Source: Cladorhizidae sp. MBARI D1340-BT2
Taxonomy: Eukaryota; Porifera; Demospongiae; Poecilosclerida; Cladorhizidae
DNA: 64,000 bases
Assembly: GCA_028752905.1 (NCBI GenBank)
Contig: JAQNBH010000013.1
Span: 16,373,302 to 16,437,301 of the forward strand
Direction: 5' to 3'
Below are positions 35,263 through 46,001 of this stretch, one piece after another. A model generated the notes under the pieces. It worked only from the letters and a program-made list of their open reading frames with translations. It did no database searches and had not been told where the DNA came from. Position numbers and translations under genes: made by a program. Position 1 is the stretch's first letter. Each line of letters opens with the position of its first letter.

Positions 35263-36109
35263 AAAAAACAATACCTACAACAGAAAAAGAAAACCACACT
35301 TATTCAGCTTCTGATGACCTTTTTTTAAATCTATATATATAGCAGGATTACACAATAACTTATAAATGGTTTTTCACAAAATGTTATGGATAAATTTGGC
35401 ATGAGAAAAAATCTATTAAGTTTTGGGGATAATTATGGTTTGAGCATTGATAGAAGCCAGAAATGCCACAGCATTTGACATTTTGTTTAGGGATATGCAT
35501 CTTTTGCATTGCTCATAAATTATGCAACATGGTGACATTGGTGTCTAACTATACTAGCTTATTATTATATCAACTGAGAGTTCATTGAGAGTTTATAGTA
35601 GTTTCATTAGAGCTTGCATAATACATAATACAAGCAGTTTGTTAGTGAGGCTAACCCCATCCCCCAAATCTGAGTCACTTTCTTTGGTGACAAGTCAATC
35701 AAATATTGAATGATTATGAAAGAAAAATTATTGATAGTGGCGGAGGTTTGCCATTGCAGATTACTGTTGTTACTATTGTTTTTTCACACTTTCCATTGTG
35801 ATAACACAAGAGGTCTTCCACAACCAGGTAAGAGCACTAAAGGCAAAACCAAATCCAGTAGATGATATCAGCACACACGACGCTTATTAAATGGTGAGGT
35901 ATGGTGTCAGGTTTATTGAAGAAGCAAGGATAATTGGAATGCATCTAAGCTGGGAAGGATCAATCGAAACTGACATCATTACTGGAAATTGCAACCAGCA
36001 GTCCTCATTCTAGCGACAAGCCTCTAATTAACCTATAGCATGAAGCATATAGGATAATGTGTTCATTGGTATATAGATGTTATATATGTATATAAATATA
36101 TTATATAGA
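35263..36109. other. Non-coding stretch
   Basis: No gene or repeat recognised. Confidence 0.5.
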
Positions 36110-36193
36110 GATGGCTAGTCCTACTATAGTTTCATGCAAAGGATTTGTCCCTGATGATTGTATTCGCATGAAACTATAGTAGGACTAGCCATC
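36110..36193. repeat. Perfect 28-bp hairpin with 28-nt loop
   Basis: 36110-36137 (GATGGCTAGTCCTAC...) is exactly complementary to 36166-36193, with 28 bases between. It may be a tiny inverted-repeat element, or a transcribed RNA hairpin. No flanking duplication was seen and no coding frame explains it. Confidence 0.95.
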
Positions 36194-36847
36194 CCAATAC
36201 TTTTCTATTATTACTATTCAATAGCTCTGCTTTAACACAGCATTGATCACTATTTGTAGCCTTCATCAACATACTACCTTCTAAGTATATATAAATATAT
36301 ATATGTATGTGTGTGAAGGTGTATATGAATATGTGCATTTTTGAGTGGGTGTGGGACTGTGTGTTGAGTGTGTAAGTTTGTGTGTAAATATAGGTGTGAG
36401 CTTGAGTGAGTGCATGTGTATGTGTGTATGTGTATGAATGAGTTTATAAGTGGGAATATAGTATTGTGTTTGTTTCTGATGACAGAATAACTACTTTTGA
36501 TTGACCTCTGTTGCCATCTTGTTTTGCAGCAAGAAAACAAAACAAATATCTGCAAGATTGTCATGGTTATTATTAACTGTGGTCATAAAACAGCTTTTAC
36601 ACCTATAGCCTAGATCTTTCTTTAAATAGAGTTTGTATTAATTACAAAAGGCAATTATGACTCGACCACTTCAGGTTGATATGAATGTAGTGAAGCTGAG
36701 GTTTGTAAAAACTTACAATAATAATATAACTGCAGTAGATATTCTGGGGGATGGGAATCATGGGACTAAACTACAATAGATGAAGGCTAGAGCATCTAAG
36801 GTCGAGTGAGAGAAATTCAAGACGAAGGTCATTGTAACAATAAACTA
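36194..36847. other. Non-coding stretch
   Basis: TG-rich sequence near 36300-36440, otherwise no recognised feature. Confidence 0.5.
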
Positions 36848-37950
36848 GAAAAAAACTTGTGGTCAGGACTTTGGAGCTCCACAAATTCTGCACACTTTAT
36901 TGTATGAATAGCCCCAAAGTTTCACAAATTCTGCACACTAATGAATAGCCCCAAAGTTCCACAAATTCTGCATGAATAGCCCCAAAGTTTCACAAATTCT
37001 TCACACTTTATTGTATGTAGAGCCCCAAAGTTCCCCAAAGTTCCACAAATTCTGCACACTTTATTGTATGAACTCACCCAAAGTTTCACAAATACTGCAC
37101 AATTTATTGTATGAATAGCCCCAAAGTTTCACAAAATTTAATTCTGCAGACATTATTGTATGAATCGCCCTAATGTTCCACAAATTCTGCATACTTTATT
37201 TTATGAATAGCCCCAAAATTTCAAAATTATGCACACTTTATTGTATGAATAGTCCCAAAGTTTCATAAATTCTGCACACTTTATTGTACGAATAGCCCCA
37301 AATTTCACAAATTCTGCACACTTTATTGTATGAATAGCTAGCTCCAAAGTTCCAGAAATTCTGCACACTTTATTGTATGAACAGCCTCAAATTTCACAAA
37401 TTCGGCACACTTTATTCTATCAATAACCCCAAAGTTCCACAAATTCTGCACACTTTATTGTATGAATAACCCCAAAGTTTGGGTGCTCTCTTTTGATACA
37501 ATGTTGAGTATATATAACTAGGCCATGTTACCTGCAGGAAATCTGAGTGCCTGAACTTGTTGAAAATGTGCCTCCCAGTTGGAATGTGCTAATTAGTTTG
37601 AAATACACTTGATTTGAGAGTAGGAGCAATACTTAGCCTGTAGTGGCCTTGTAAATTTCGTATAACGGAATCCATCAATATTTTCAGTTTTGACCACCTA
37701 GTCACTTTTTAGTGCCTAACGAAAGTGGTCATTGTATTGAGTATGGCTACCTCTTGCCACAGGTAGTAGTTTCAACTGTTTAGCACATTCCATTAGGAAC
37801 CACAACTGCAGCAAGTTCAGGCACAACTCCACTCTAACTTTGGCATGCGTCATTTGTATCAAAATGGAGCACACAGAAAGATCTATCTTTGTAGTTCTAA
37901 ATTTAGTGAAGTGTACAAAATCTATGGAGTTCCAAATTTAGAACCACATT
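36848..37950. mobile_element. Fold-back element C, left arm amplified
   Basis: The left end (AAAAACTTGTGGTCAGGACTT...) and right end (minus-strand GTGGTTCTAAATTTGGAACT, then CATAGATTTTGTACACTTCACT) are inverted copies of the same terminal arm found at 21819 and 42720. Inner parts also match element B: CAACTGCAGCAAGTTCAGGC here, CACCTGCAGCCAGTTCAGGC there. No transposase frame is present. The left arm contains the tandem array at 36868-37483. Confidence 0.65.
36868..37483 (+). repeat. About 14 tandem copies of a ~43-bp unit
   Basis: The unit is roughly CCCCAAAGTTCCACAAATTC followed by TGCACACTTTATTGTATGAATAG, with small deletions in copies 2, 3 and 7. The unit corresponds to the GAGCTnCATAGATTCTGC...TTTATGAACTT part of the fold-back arm, so the array arose by amplifying a piece of the arm. 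Confidence 0.9.
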
Positions 37951-39045
37951 TTGGGGGGTAGTGTTGTCAGGATTAGGCTCCCCTCAAGTAATTCTCTATA
38001 TATCAATCAGCAAAGCTGTCAAGCTTTTTTTGCTAAGGGTGATTGAGCACCACAGGTACTGCTGCAGGAAGCCCACATGCTTTCTGTATTTTTTCTGATG
38101 GTTTCATGTTTATTAAAAGGTGATCTAAATGTCAGAAAATAAAGAAGAAATAAATAGGTGGGTGGGATATTGGGAGGAACTGAGAGGAAGGGAGGGGGGA
38201 TGCCAAAAATATGGTGTTCAAGGCCCCATAACTTCTTCCCTGTACCTAAATGCAGTCAGAAAAGACGGACTTCTTTAAATATACATTAAAGCACTTGTGT
38301 TATGTGGTTAGATAGGTTTATTATTTATTATATTTTGTGGGGGGGGGGACATGTCTAACTATTTCTGAGTGGTCCTTGTGTATCTAACTGTATACTAGGT
38401 TTTTATCTCTCTATTAATTAAATATGCACTTTATTTAAATCCAAGCAGAAGGATAGTAAAAAAAAAGGGCTATCAGGATGCATGTTTACATAAAATAAAA
38501 TCTTTTCCCTGCAACACTATTTTTGATGAATATAAAGAAGTAACTATGCAATAATATTATCTATCTGATCTGAGATGTCAAGTGGTTGACTTAGGACAGG
38601 CCAGGCAGGGGTGACCTCTGGAAGGGACGACCTCAGGAAGGGGTGTGGTCAAACTTTTAATCCACTAGGAACCCATTAACACTTGAGGTTGATTGATCCT
38701 TTGCTAGTCAGGTGGAGCTCATGCAAAATTGATCCTCTCTTGCTTGCCACTGAATTGTAATTAGGACGCTTCAATGATTAATGTCTACCTTTTCACACTG
38801 AATAATGACCTAGGCTTGTAGTAAAGGGAAGAAGTCATTGATACTTGTGTATTTTCTATTAGTTCGACCTGTTAGTATAATTATAGCTATTTTTAGCCCC
38901 ATTCTGCTCAGTCTCTAATGACATTTATGATTTATCTTTGTATCAGTTGTTTGATTTTTTAAGCCAATCAACCAAATTTCTTCGGTCTTTATCAGGGAAA
39001 ATTAATAAATGAAAACAACGCAATGCATCTTCACTCGATGGAAAC
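37951..39045. other. Non-coding stretch
   Basis: A G run lies near 38338-38348. No gene recognised. Confidence 0.5.
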
Positions 39046-39049
39046 ATGT

Positions 39050-39590
39050 TTCTCACAACAAATGCAATGTCAGCACGGAATACTCAGACAGAAGATGTTC
39101 GTAATTTTACGTGCATCTTGATAGTTGAGATGAAGCATCCAGGTAGCTCCACCCCTACATCTCAATTAAAGTACTGATCCTTCAGTCTGAGATGGATGCG
39201 CAGTGCCTAAATTATGAGCAACTGTCTCCATTTACTAGTTCTATCGATCACAGAGGTCTCTTCCCACAGGATTGTGTGGTATTGTTTGAATGCATCGGTG
39301 ATAGCGGACTTTACAAGTTCCCCCTTCTGCAAGCATCTTTATGTTCTTTATGTTCTTAGATTCAGTTCACCAACCTCATCATTGCTTCACCAATGTACAC
39401 TTTCCCCCAGCTGCAAGGTACCCTATACAAAACTTATGATAACCAATGACTCTGGTAAGCTGAGATCTTTATGTCAAGCCAGATATAAAAACAGCTCTGA
39501 CATAAACATTCAAAACACACGTCTAAAATCTTTACTTAGACCAGCCAGATAGGCGGTGATGATAAGGGAGGTGGAGTCAGTCTTAGTCAG
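39050..39590 (-). pseudogene. Penelope-like element GIY-YIG endonuclease, frameshifted
   Basis: Minus-strand frames give AYLAGLSKDFRRVF (about 39550), then LYRVPCSWGKVYIGEAMMRL (39375-39434), EHKEHKDACRRGNL, and DAFKQYHTILWEETSVIDRT (39240-39298) in a shifted frame. The YIGE motif, the downstream EH and the VIDR block are the classic GIY-YIG nuclease layout of Penelope-like elements. A C-terminal trace like ELPGC... lies near 39150. Stops (for example after RLVN) make it non-functional. The reverse transcriptase part upstream was not recognised. Confidence 0.8.
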
Positions 39591-39599
39591 ATTATGGAC

Positions 39600-42500
39600 T
39601 GGATAACTGACTCACCTGACTGGCAACTCCAGGCCTAAATGACTGAGAGCTGCTTCTAAACTAGGGTGTCCACTTACAGCTGGGCCCTTATAGAAATTCT
39701 ACATGCTGTAAGGATGTTGTTTGTGAGAATGTTCACTGCCTGTTTTCAATTTTTTAAAGGGTTAATTCCCCTCACCATCATATCGCTGTAAATTGATTAA
39801 AAGGTACCTATCATCATCCCTAAGTTCACCCTAAATATGCATATTTGTGGTGAGATTTTGTCACTCGGTCGCTTATATTATGTGTGCTGGACGTGCAGCT
39901 AATTATGTAGCTCTGCAATGATAAAACTTACTTTGTGCATGAGACTAGCTGATGCAAATGTATTTAACCTATACACATAGTTACTTATACAGAGTTAATG
40001 GAGCATGGCTCTAATAAGAGCCTATCTACACCGGAACCAGCTTCAAACTGGTTTCAAACTTTAACATTGCTTTTATTATTTTTTTGGACTTGTACAAAGA
40101 TAAGGCAGTGTTGAGGATTTAGAACTGGTTCCAGACTAGCAGTGGTGACAGGTGTTAGTACCAAACACATCCAATTGCTTACACAAAGTTGAAAACCTCA
40201 ATTTTATCTAACTTACCTTCGTCACTCTAGCTGAGAATTTGAATGGAGATGAGAATACCAGCGATGCTATTGTTAACTGTGCAGTTAGTAAGTGTAGCAT
40301 GAAATGCAAAGGTTATTTCAGCTTCCTTGGTCATGGTTAGTCTGGGAAGAAGTACTAGCTGAGGTGTGTTTTTTTAAATAGAGTTGATGCATGAATTGAG
40401 GATTCAGCAATTTATAGAACTTCTCATCAGCTTCAGTGACACTTCCTACAGTTGTTAGTCTTCTTATTGCTGTGGCTCCCCATACTAATCCAAAAAGCGT
40501 TGGCGAGCTTGTTATTTTCACTGGCTACTAGTGCAAGTTCAAATGAATTGTGTTTTTGTGGTTCATTTTATGACGCCACTAACGCTATCACATGGTATGT
40601 TATATATTTTTTCTGATCTATTGCTATTCACGTAAGATGTGTATATTTAATTTTTTTGGCAATAAATATATCTATGAAAGCATTTAATGGCTGCAAGCAC
40701 CAACTTACACAGATTCAGACAATGTTCATAGAACTATGTATAAAAATGAACCACACAAGCTAAAGACTTTAACTATGCATGCCGAGTGGAATACTGGAAA
40801 ATATTTTACCAACAAATCATAAACAGTTTTTGTTCACTAACTTCAATGGAGCTGATTCTACAGATTTTTGGATTTTTATTCTAAACTATTATTTCTAACA
40901 AAATGTTAGAGCTATCATTAAAATCAACAAATAGAGTCGGTAGTTAATCAATAGCCCAGTAGACCACCGACTTTATTTGTGGTTGTTATAAACCTAATAC
41001 TTATACCTCCAACTTTTTGTTCAAGAATATACATTGAAACTCTACATATGATTGGACTGCAAACATCTTCAAGCTATGGTATCCATATAGGACCACTTCA
41101 TTTCTAAGAACGAAGACATTCAGTGACTGCAGGTGAGAATAGGACTCCCGCAGCTTTCCTTAAAAGAACAGCTTCCAGAAGCAGCAGTAAAAGCTGGGTA
41201 GAAACTATCAATGCCAGCAGTTGCAATTTTCTGCCTTTTTATCCCAGCACTTGTGGAGAAAAATTGTGTAATAACACCATTAAATTATTTCTTTAAGAAT
41301 AATATGTGACTTTCATTAGTGACACCCGGCCAGCATTAAATTAAATCTATAGGGCAAAACAGGAACTTGCATAAATTCTCACCACATAGATATATTCTAG
41401 GGGTTGACAGGAAGACCTGCACATCCTCTGCTTGATGTTCATATTGTTTGCATGGAGATATAATTGGTCCATTTATATACACCTAGTTACAGCCCTTAGC
41501 ATGCTTGCTTTTGGTTCAATGGTAACATTATTATTTTTTCTGCCATTGTCAGGGAGAGAATTTTTTTGGTGTCTCTGCTAAGAGAGAATTTTATTTGCCT
41601 TTTAGTGAATTATGTAACAATGCCATCAGTCATGCTTTATGATATATATATGTTCGTATATTTCTTAGGGCACATAATATGTTCTTGCTAAAGCAATGCA
41701 AGTGCCACAGATACACCCTGTACACATACATAGTCTGTCAACAGAAACAGCAATAAGGTGAGTTGTTAGTTTCTTTACAGGAATTCACTGTTAAGTAATG
41801 ATAACTTTTAAGGTAAACTGCTATGCATGTGTGTTCTATCTCACTTTGTTTTAAGAGGCTAACAACATATGCAAGAAATGAATGCAAGGTTTTGTGTAGC
41901 AAGTTAACTCTTGGAAATAAAAATAAATATATAACATGACATGTGCACTTGAATGTATTTTTAAACATGTGATGAAATAACAGCAAGAGTCACAAAGGGA
42001 ACTTCATTATTATTCGAGGGCTCTATCAAGTGATGTGCTGTTGATATTATGGCCACCTTGGTTACAATAAAGTATAACAATACTCTCTTTCTTTCTCTAG
42101 CTCACTAGCATTTCACCAAATGCAAAACTTACAATAATCTACTCAATAATCAACTAAAAATATTTTACTCTCTTGACGATTCACTAGAAGCTCCATGCTT
42201 CATCAGGAATAGTGTTCTTAATTGCTTTTGGCCAGTTAGAAGTTCAATCAATTAAAACTCTAGTTGTTAGACATTGAATTTGTCTCCGAATCTATCCATG
42301 TTATATTCCAGATCATTTGCTATAGCTCAAGCAAAAAATTAAAATAGCAAACAATAGCTAAGCTAAAACTCACTTTAGGTGGCTTCATATCCTAAACAGT
42401 AATGAAAGTAGTTAACTGGCAGCCTCCAAAAATATTTATCAATCGTAACCAATAGTTTCCAATAACAAAAGTAAATGTGGCCACTTCAATATCATCAGAT

Positions 42501-42719
42501 GGGAGGGGCTGGTAAATAATAGAAAAGATCCTTCCTGAGTTTTATGATTTCCATGATTCATGGCTGCTGGAACTACTAGCCAGAGAGTTGGCAAACAACA
42601 CCCTGCAGGAGTCTCCTAACTGCTGCTGACTAAGCAATGGCAGACCATGAAGCTTATCAAATGTATATTATTTGACGGACTGAACCATAAAATTAAGTAT
42701 TAAAATTAACATGTATGAC
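39600..42719. other. Long non-coding stretch
   Basis: No gene recognised in about 3.1 kb. Copies of GGAACCAGCTTCAAACTGG near 40030 and AACTGGTTCCAGACTAG near 40120 form a rough inverted pair that could be a small transposon. Confidence 0.5.
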
Positions 42720-43356
42720 TAAGATTTTGGATCTGGTTTAAGTTCAGGACACTTCACTTTATGAACTTGCTCTATAGTTCAGAAGTCTCTGTGCTCTCCT
42801 TTCATACTAAAGATGTTGCATAGGTATGACCATCCAAGAGGTACATGCAGCTATAAAGTTGGTGGGATATACCTATTGAAGGCCTCAACTGGTTACAGGT
42901 GTGGCTCCGGATTGCAAGTGCCAGGCAATTAGTGTGGCAAGACCCATAAACTCTATTAGGCACTAATAAGTTGCTAGTATATATGTCAAACATGGCCATC
43001 TCAAATGGCAATATTCATGAGACTCAATGCAGGTCAAGTGCTGCTCCTACATGCCAAAGGCACTGCTTCCTAGCCCTAGCCCTAGCCCTAGCCCTAACCC
43101 TAGCCCTACATGCCAAAGACCTAGACCCTGTAACCACAGTAGTATTTTTAGCACTTTCCAATCAGAAGCCACACCTGCAGCCAGTTCAGGCACTTTGATT
43201 TTGAAGTGCCAAATTGAACTTTTGGCATGGTTATACAACATTTTTAGTACTACAGAGAGCACAGAGAGAGATCCATCTTTTGAGCACTGCATTAAATTAA
43301 TGCAGTGAAGTGTGCAGAATCTATGCAGCTCAAAAGTGTAACAACAAGTCTTGGTT
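42720..43356. mobile_element. Fold-back element B
   Basis: The left arm (42721-42960) and right arm (about 43130-43356) are imperfect inverted copies. GGCCTCAACTGGTTACAGGT on the left pairs with CACCTGCAGCCAGTTCAGGC on the right. The outer ends match the arm of elements A and C. The centre holds a telomere-like hexamer tract. No transposase is encoded. Confidence 0.65.
43070..43108 (+). repeat. Telomere-like CCCTAG hexamer tract
   Basis: About six units of CCCTAG with one CCCTAA, flanked by direct copies of CTACATGCCAAAG (43048-43060 and 43106-43118). The minus strand reads TAGGGC/TAGGGT. Confidence 0.9.
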
Positions 43357-43452
43357 TAGTCTCCCCCAAGTCATTGAGACTAGTGCGGCTATAGAGAGAG
43401 AGAATAGAGTCAACACAACATGGTTGCTCTACAATATATATTTTGTATTTTC

Positions 43453-43597
43453 CAACAAGGACAGTGTGTAGTGAAGAGGGATAAGTTACCATGCCATCAA
43501 CAAGAATAGTGTCTAGTGAAGGTGAGACAAGTTACAATGCCAACAACAAGGACAGTGTGTAGTGAAGGTGAGACAAGGTACCATGCCAACAATAAGG
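43453..43597 (+). repeat. Tandem repeat, ~46-bp unit, three copies
   Basis: Units begin CAACAAGGACAGTGTGTAGT at 43453, 43498 and 43544, with a partial fourth at 43590. Confidence 0.9.
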
Positions 43598-43599
43598 AA

Positions 43600-44087
43600 T
43601 AAAAAACGAGTGCATGAAAAATTGATATTTGTTGGAACCAAACATTACTTTCAACAGCTACTCTTGTCTGACGCACTAGCTAATGCTTGCTATAGAGTGA
43701 GGGCAAACCTCCCCCTCCCCCAATACTTCTTCCTCCTCCACATAGAGAGTGCACCCAATGCAAGTTGATATTTACTCACTCACTTGAGGAAGGCTGGACG
43801 TCTTCTTCCATGGTAAAAGAAGCCAACTCCTGGCTGATGTCATGCAGGGCAGTATGCTTACAATAATGGCATAAACATGATTATTGGCTGGCAGGATATG
43901 ACTTGTTTTTGAGGAGTATAATGTTTGATGTGCTTAATAGGAAATAGCCCATGGAACAGGAAATAACAAATACCAGGAAATGGTTGGTCGAGGTCTCGGG
44001 TTATTTTGTTAACATAAATGTGAAGATAAAGAGTTCATCAAATACTCCCACCTCCATGACTGTCAGCAAATAGATTGTCTCTCTGTC
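43600..44087. other. Non-coding stretch
   Basis: No gene recognised. Confidence 0.45.
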
Positions 44088-44455
44088 TGACACATGCACT
44101 TGCAGGACTAGATCTATAATCAGCCGGCAGGCCAGCAGTGAGCTAGTCACATTATTAGACACTTACATACACTAGCAGGACCAGGTCTGGACTCAGCCAG
44201 CAGGCCAGCATTAAGCTAACCTACTACTAAACACTCACATGCACTAGCAGACCAGGGATAGACACAGCCAGCAGGCCAGCAGTGAGTTAGCCTACTACTA
44301 GACACTCATATGCACTAGCAGACCAGGTCTAGACACAGCAGGCAGGCCAGCAGTGAGTTAGCCTACTACTAGACACTCACATGCACTATCAGGACCCATT
44401 CCAGTCTCAGCCTGCAGGTCAGCAGTGAGCTAGCCTACTATTAGACACTCACGTC
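44088..44455 (+). repeat. Tandem repeat, ~73-bp unit, five copies
   Basis: Units share CAGCCAGCAGGCCAGCAGTG and TAGCCTACTACTAGACACTC, with moderate divergence. Confidence 0.88.
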
Positions 44456-44553
44456 ATGTACTACACATAACAGAGTCCACCATTGATATGAGAAAACCAT
44501 AAGCTATGAATCTAATCAACACCCCAGCAAAATTTATGTTTTTATGCATGCCA

Positions 44554-44979
44554 GAATTTTATGCTTGCCAGAACAATAAATCCCACAAAAGTACGAGATA
44601 CTGTCCCAGAATGCGAGTGACTTGGTAAAGGGTCTTCTACATGACTACACAGAAAAGGAGGAATCTGGCATGCTAAATGTATTCTGCCTGAATGTAATTG
44701 CTGCCTGCTGCTATATTGCATGCAGCTATATTGCATGCACACTCAAAAAGGTAAGGAAACAAGAGTGCACTCATGCAGACCCTGACCAGTTAGATGACCC
44801 TTACCAGTTAGATGACCCTTACCAGTTAGATGACCCTTACCAGTTAGATAACCCTTTACCATTTTAATGAAAGCCCTCTCGCACACACTACGAAACTATA
44901 TACGAAACTATATAATAAAGCACACCTTCTTTTGTTCTTGTTATAAGCATCAACCTTTGAGAAATTACTAATGAGAACT
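44554..44979 (+). repeat. 426-bp direct duplication, left copy
   Basis: Matches 52357-52782 with no difference seen by eye. It holds an 81-codon frame (44622-44867) with a short hydrophobic segment (CLNVIAACCYIACSYIACTL). The frame ends in four 18-bp tandem units coding QLDDPY, then a stop. An AATAAA-like signal (ATAATAAAGC) follows near 44926. This may be the last exon of a host gene. The BEL/Pao LTR begins at its right edge. Confidence 0.85.
44785..44857 (+). repeat. 18-bp tandem repeat coding QLDDPY
   Basis: Four consecutive units of ACCAGTTAGATGACCCTT with slight decay in the last. The same array recurs at 52588-52660 in the right copy of the duplication. Confidence 0.9.
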
Positions 44980-45406
44980 GGACGCGCCTGGTCCACAGAG
45001 CTAGAGAGAGAGAACACAGGAACTTATTCTATGTATTTTAGAAACATTATATTACCCAGCCATGCATGTGTGAACTTTCATTGTCACCAATAGACACCTA
45101 TTCCTACCATTCACATGTAATCATATTCATAACCTATACCCACAGCAACCTTGCGGGACTGCTGCAGTATATAAGCTCAGCAGCCGCACATCACAATTTA
45201 GTATGTATCCGAGTCTTGAACTTATGCTATTACTTATTTACAAACCACTCAAAACGAGTCTCGAAACCAGTCACTGTTTGGGGTATTAAGTAAGAAGACC
45301 AGTCAAAGCGAGCCTAGAAGCCAGCCACTGACTTGGAGAGAGATACACTCACACCCCTTTTTGCATCTTAGCACCGCAGAACTACTCCACATTCCGAGCC
45401 CTAACA
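44979..45406 (+). repeat. BEL/Pao LTR, left copy
   Basis: 428 bp, TGGACGCGCC...CCCTAACA, TG to CA. No difference from 49683-50110 was seen by eye. A TATATAAGC word near 45170 is a candidate TATA box. Confidence 0.9.
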
Positions 45407-45408
45407 AT

Positions 45409-45426
45409 TGGAGGCCTTACAACCCT
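45409..45426 (+). promoter_or_regulatory. Primer binding site of left LTR
   Basis: TGGAGGCCTTACAACCC begins two bases after the LTR end and recurs at 50113. The primer tRNA is not identified. Confidence 0.5.
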
Positions 45427-45446
45427 CATCAAAACAGTTGTTAGTC

Positions 45447-45729
45447 GGTTCACCACAGCTCATGCTCTGACCGCCTGTTCAGCAATCACGAAGGGAAAAG
45501 CAGGCCAGAACATTTGGTCCTTCGAGCCGGATATCTGAACAAGCAGATCCCATCACTACACCGAGGTTCCCTCCAAAGACAGTGTAGTTTACACTGTCTT
45601 TGGAGGGAACCTCGGTGTAGTGATGGGATCTGCTTGTTCAGATATCCGGCTCGAAGGACCAAATGTTCTGGCCTGCTTTTCCCTTCGTGATTGCTGAACA
45701 GGCGGTCAGAGCATGAGCTGTGGTGAACC
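45447..45729. repeat. Palindrome: 140-bp arms, 3-nt spacer
   Basis: 45447-45586 and 45590-45729 are inverted copies with GTT between. The arm is leader sequence following the LTR. The turn lies at AGTGTAGTTTACACT, the complement of the AGTGTAAACTACACT present at 50285-50299 in the uninterrupted leader. The right arm shares the GG at 45447-45448, whereas the second leader copy has AG, so it was copied from the left arm. Confidence 0.93.
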
Positions 45730-46001
45730 AATATAATGTTTCTAAAATACATAGAATAAGTTCCTGTGTTCTCTCTCTCTAGCTCTGTGGACCAGGCGCG
45801 TCCATCCTCCCGGGGCGAGAAAGCTGCTCCTCCTCTGGAATGATGACTGCCAACTTCACAATAGGTCTCTTGTGGGTGCCACATGAAGGTCCTCGCACTG
45901 TGGCTGTCCTCACGTACCCGTCTTTTCCTGGATGCACCTCGATCACTCTGGCGAGTGGCCATTGATTTACAAATAGGAATTTATCCTTTACCAAGACAAC
46001 A
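45730..46001 (-). repeat. Inverted copy of pol 3' end and LTR start
   Basis: This is the reverse complement of 49486-49757, the last ~200 bp of integrase plus 75 bp of LTR. It is joined directly to the palindrome on the left and to pol on the right. The 158-residue minus-strand frame through it, and the first ~37 residues of the 872-residue plus frame, are by-products. Confidence 0.92.

Noticed and set aside
36868..37483. Regular spaced repeats resembling a CRISPR array
   Set aside because: Units are contiguous tandem copies without unique spacers, inside an animal transposon arm.
45486..45962. 158-aa minus-strand frame
   Set aside because: It is the inverted leader/LTR/integrase piece of the BEL/Pao block read in a non-coding frame.
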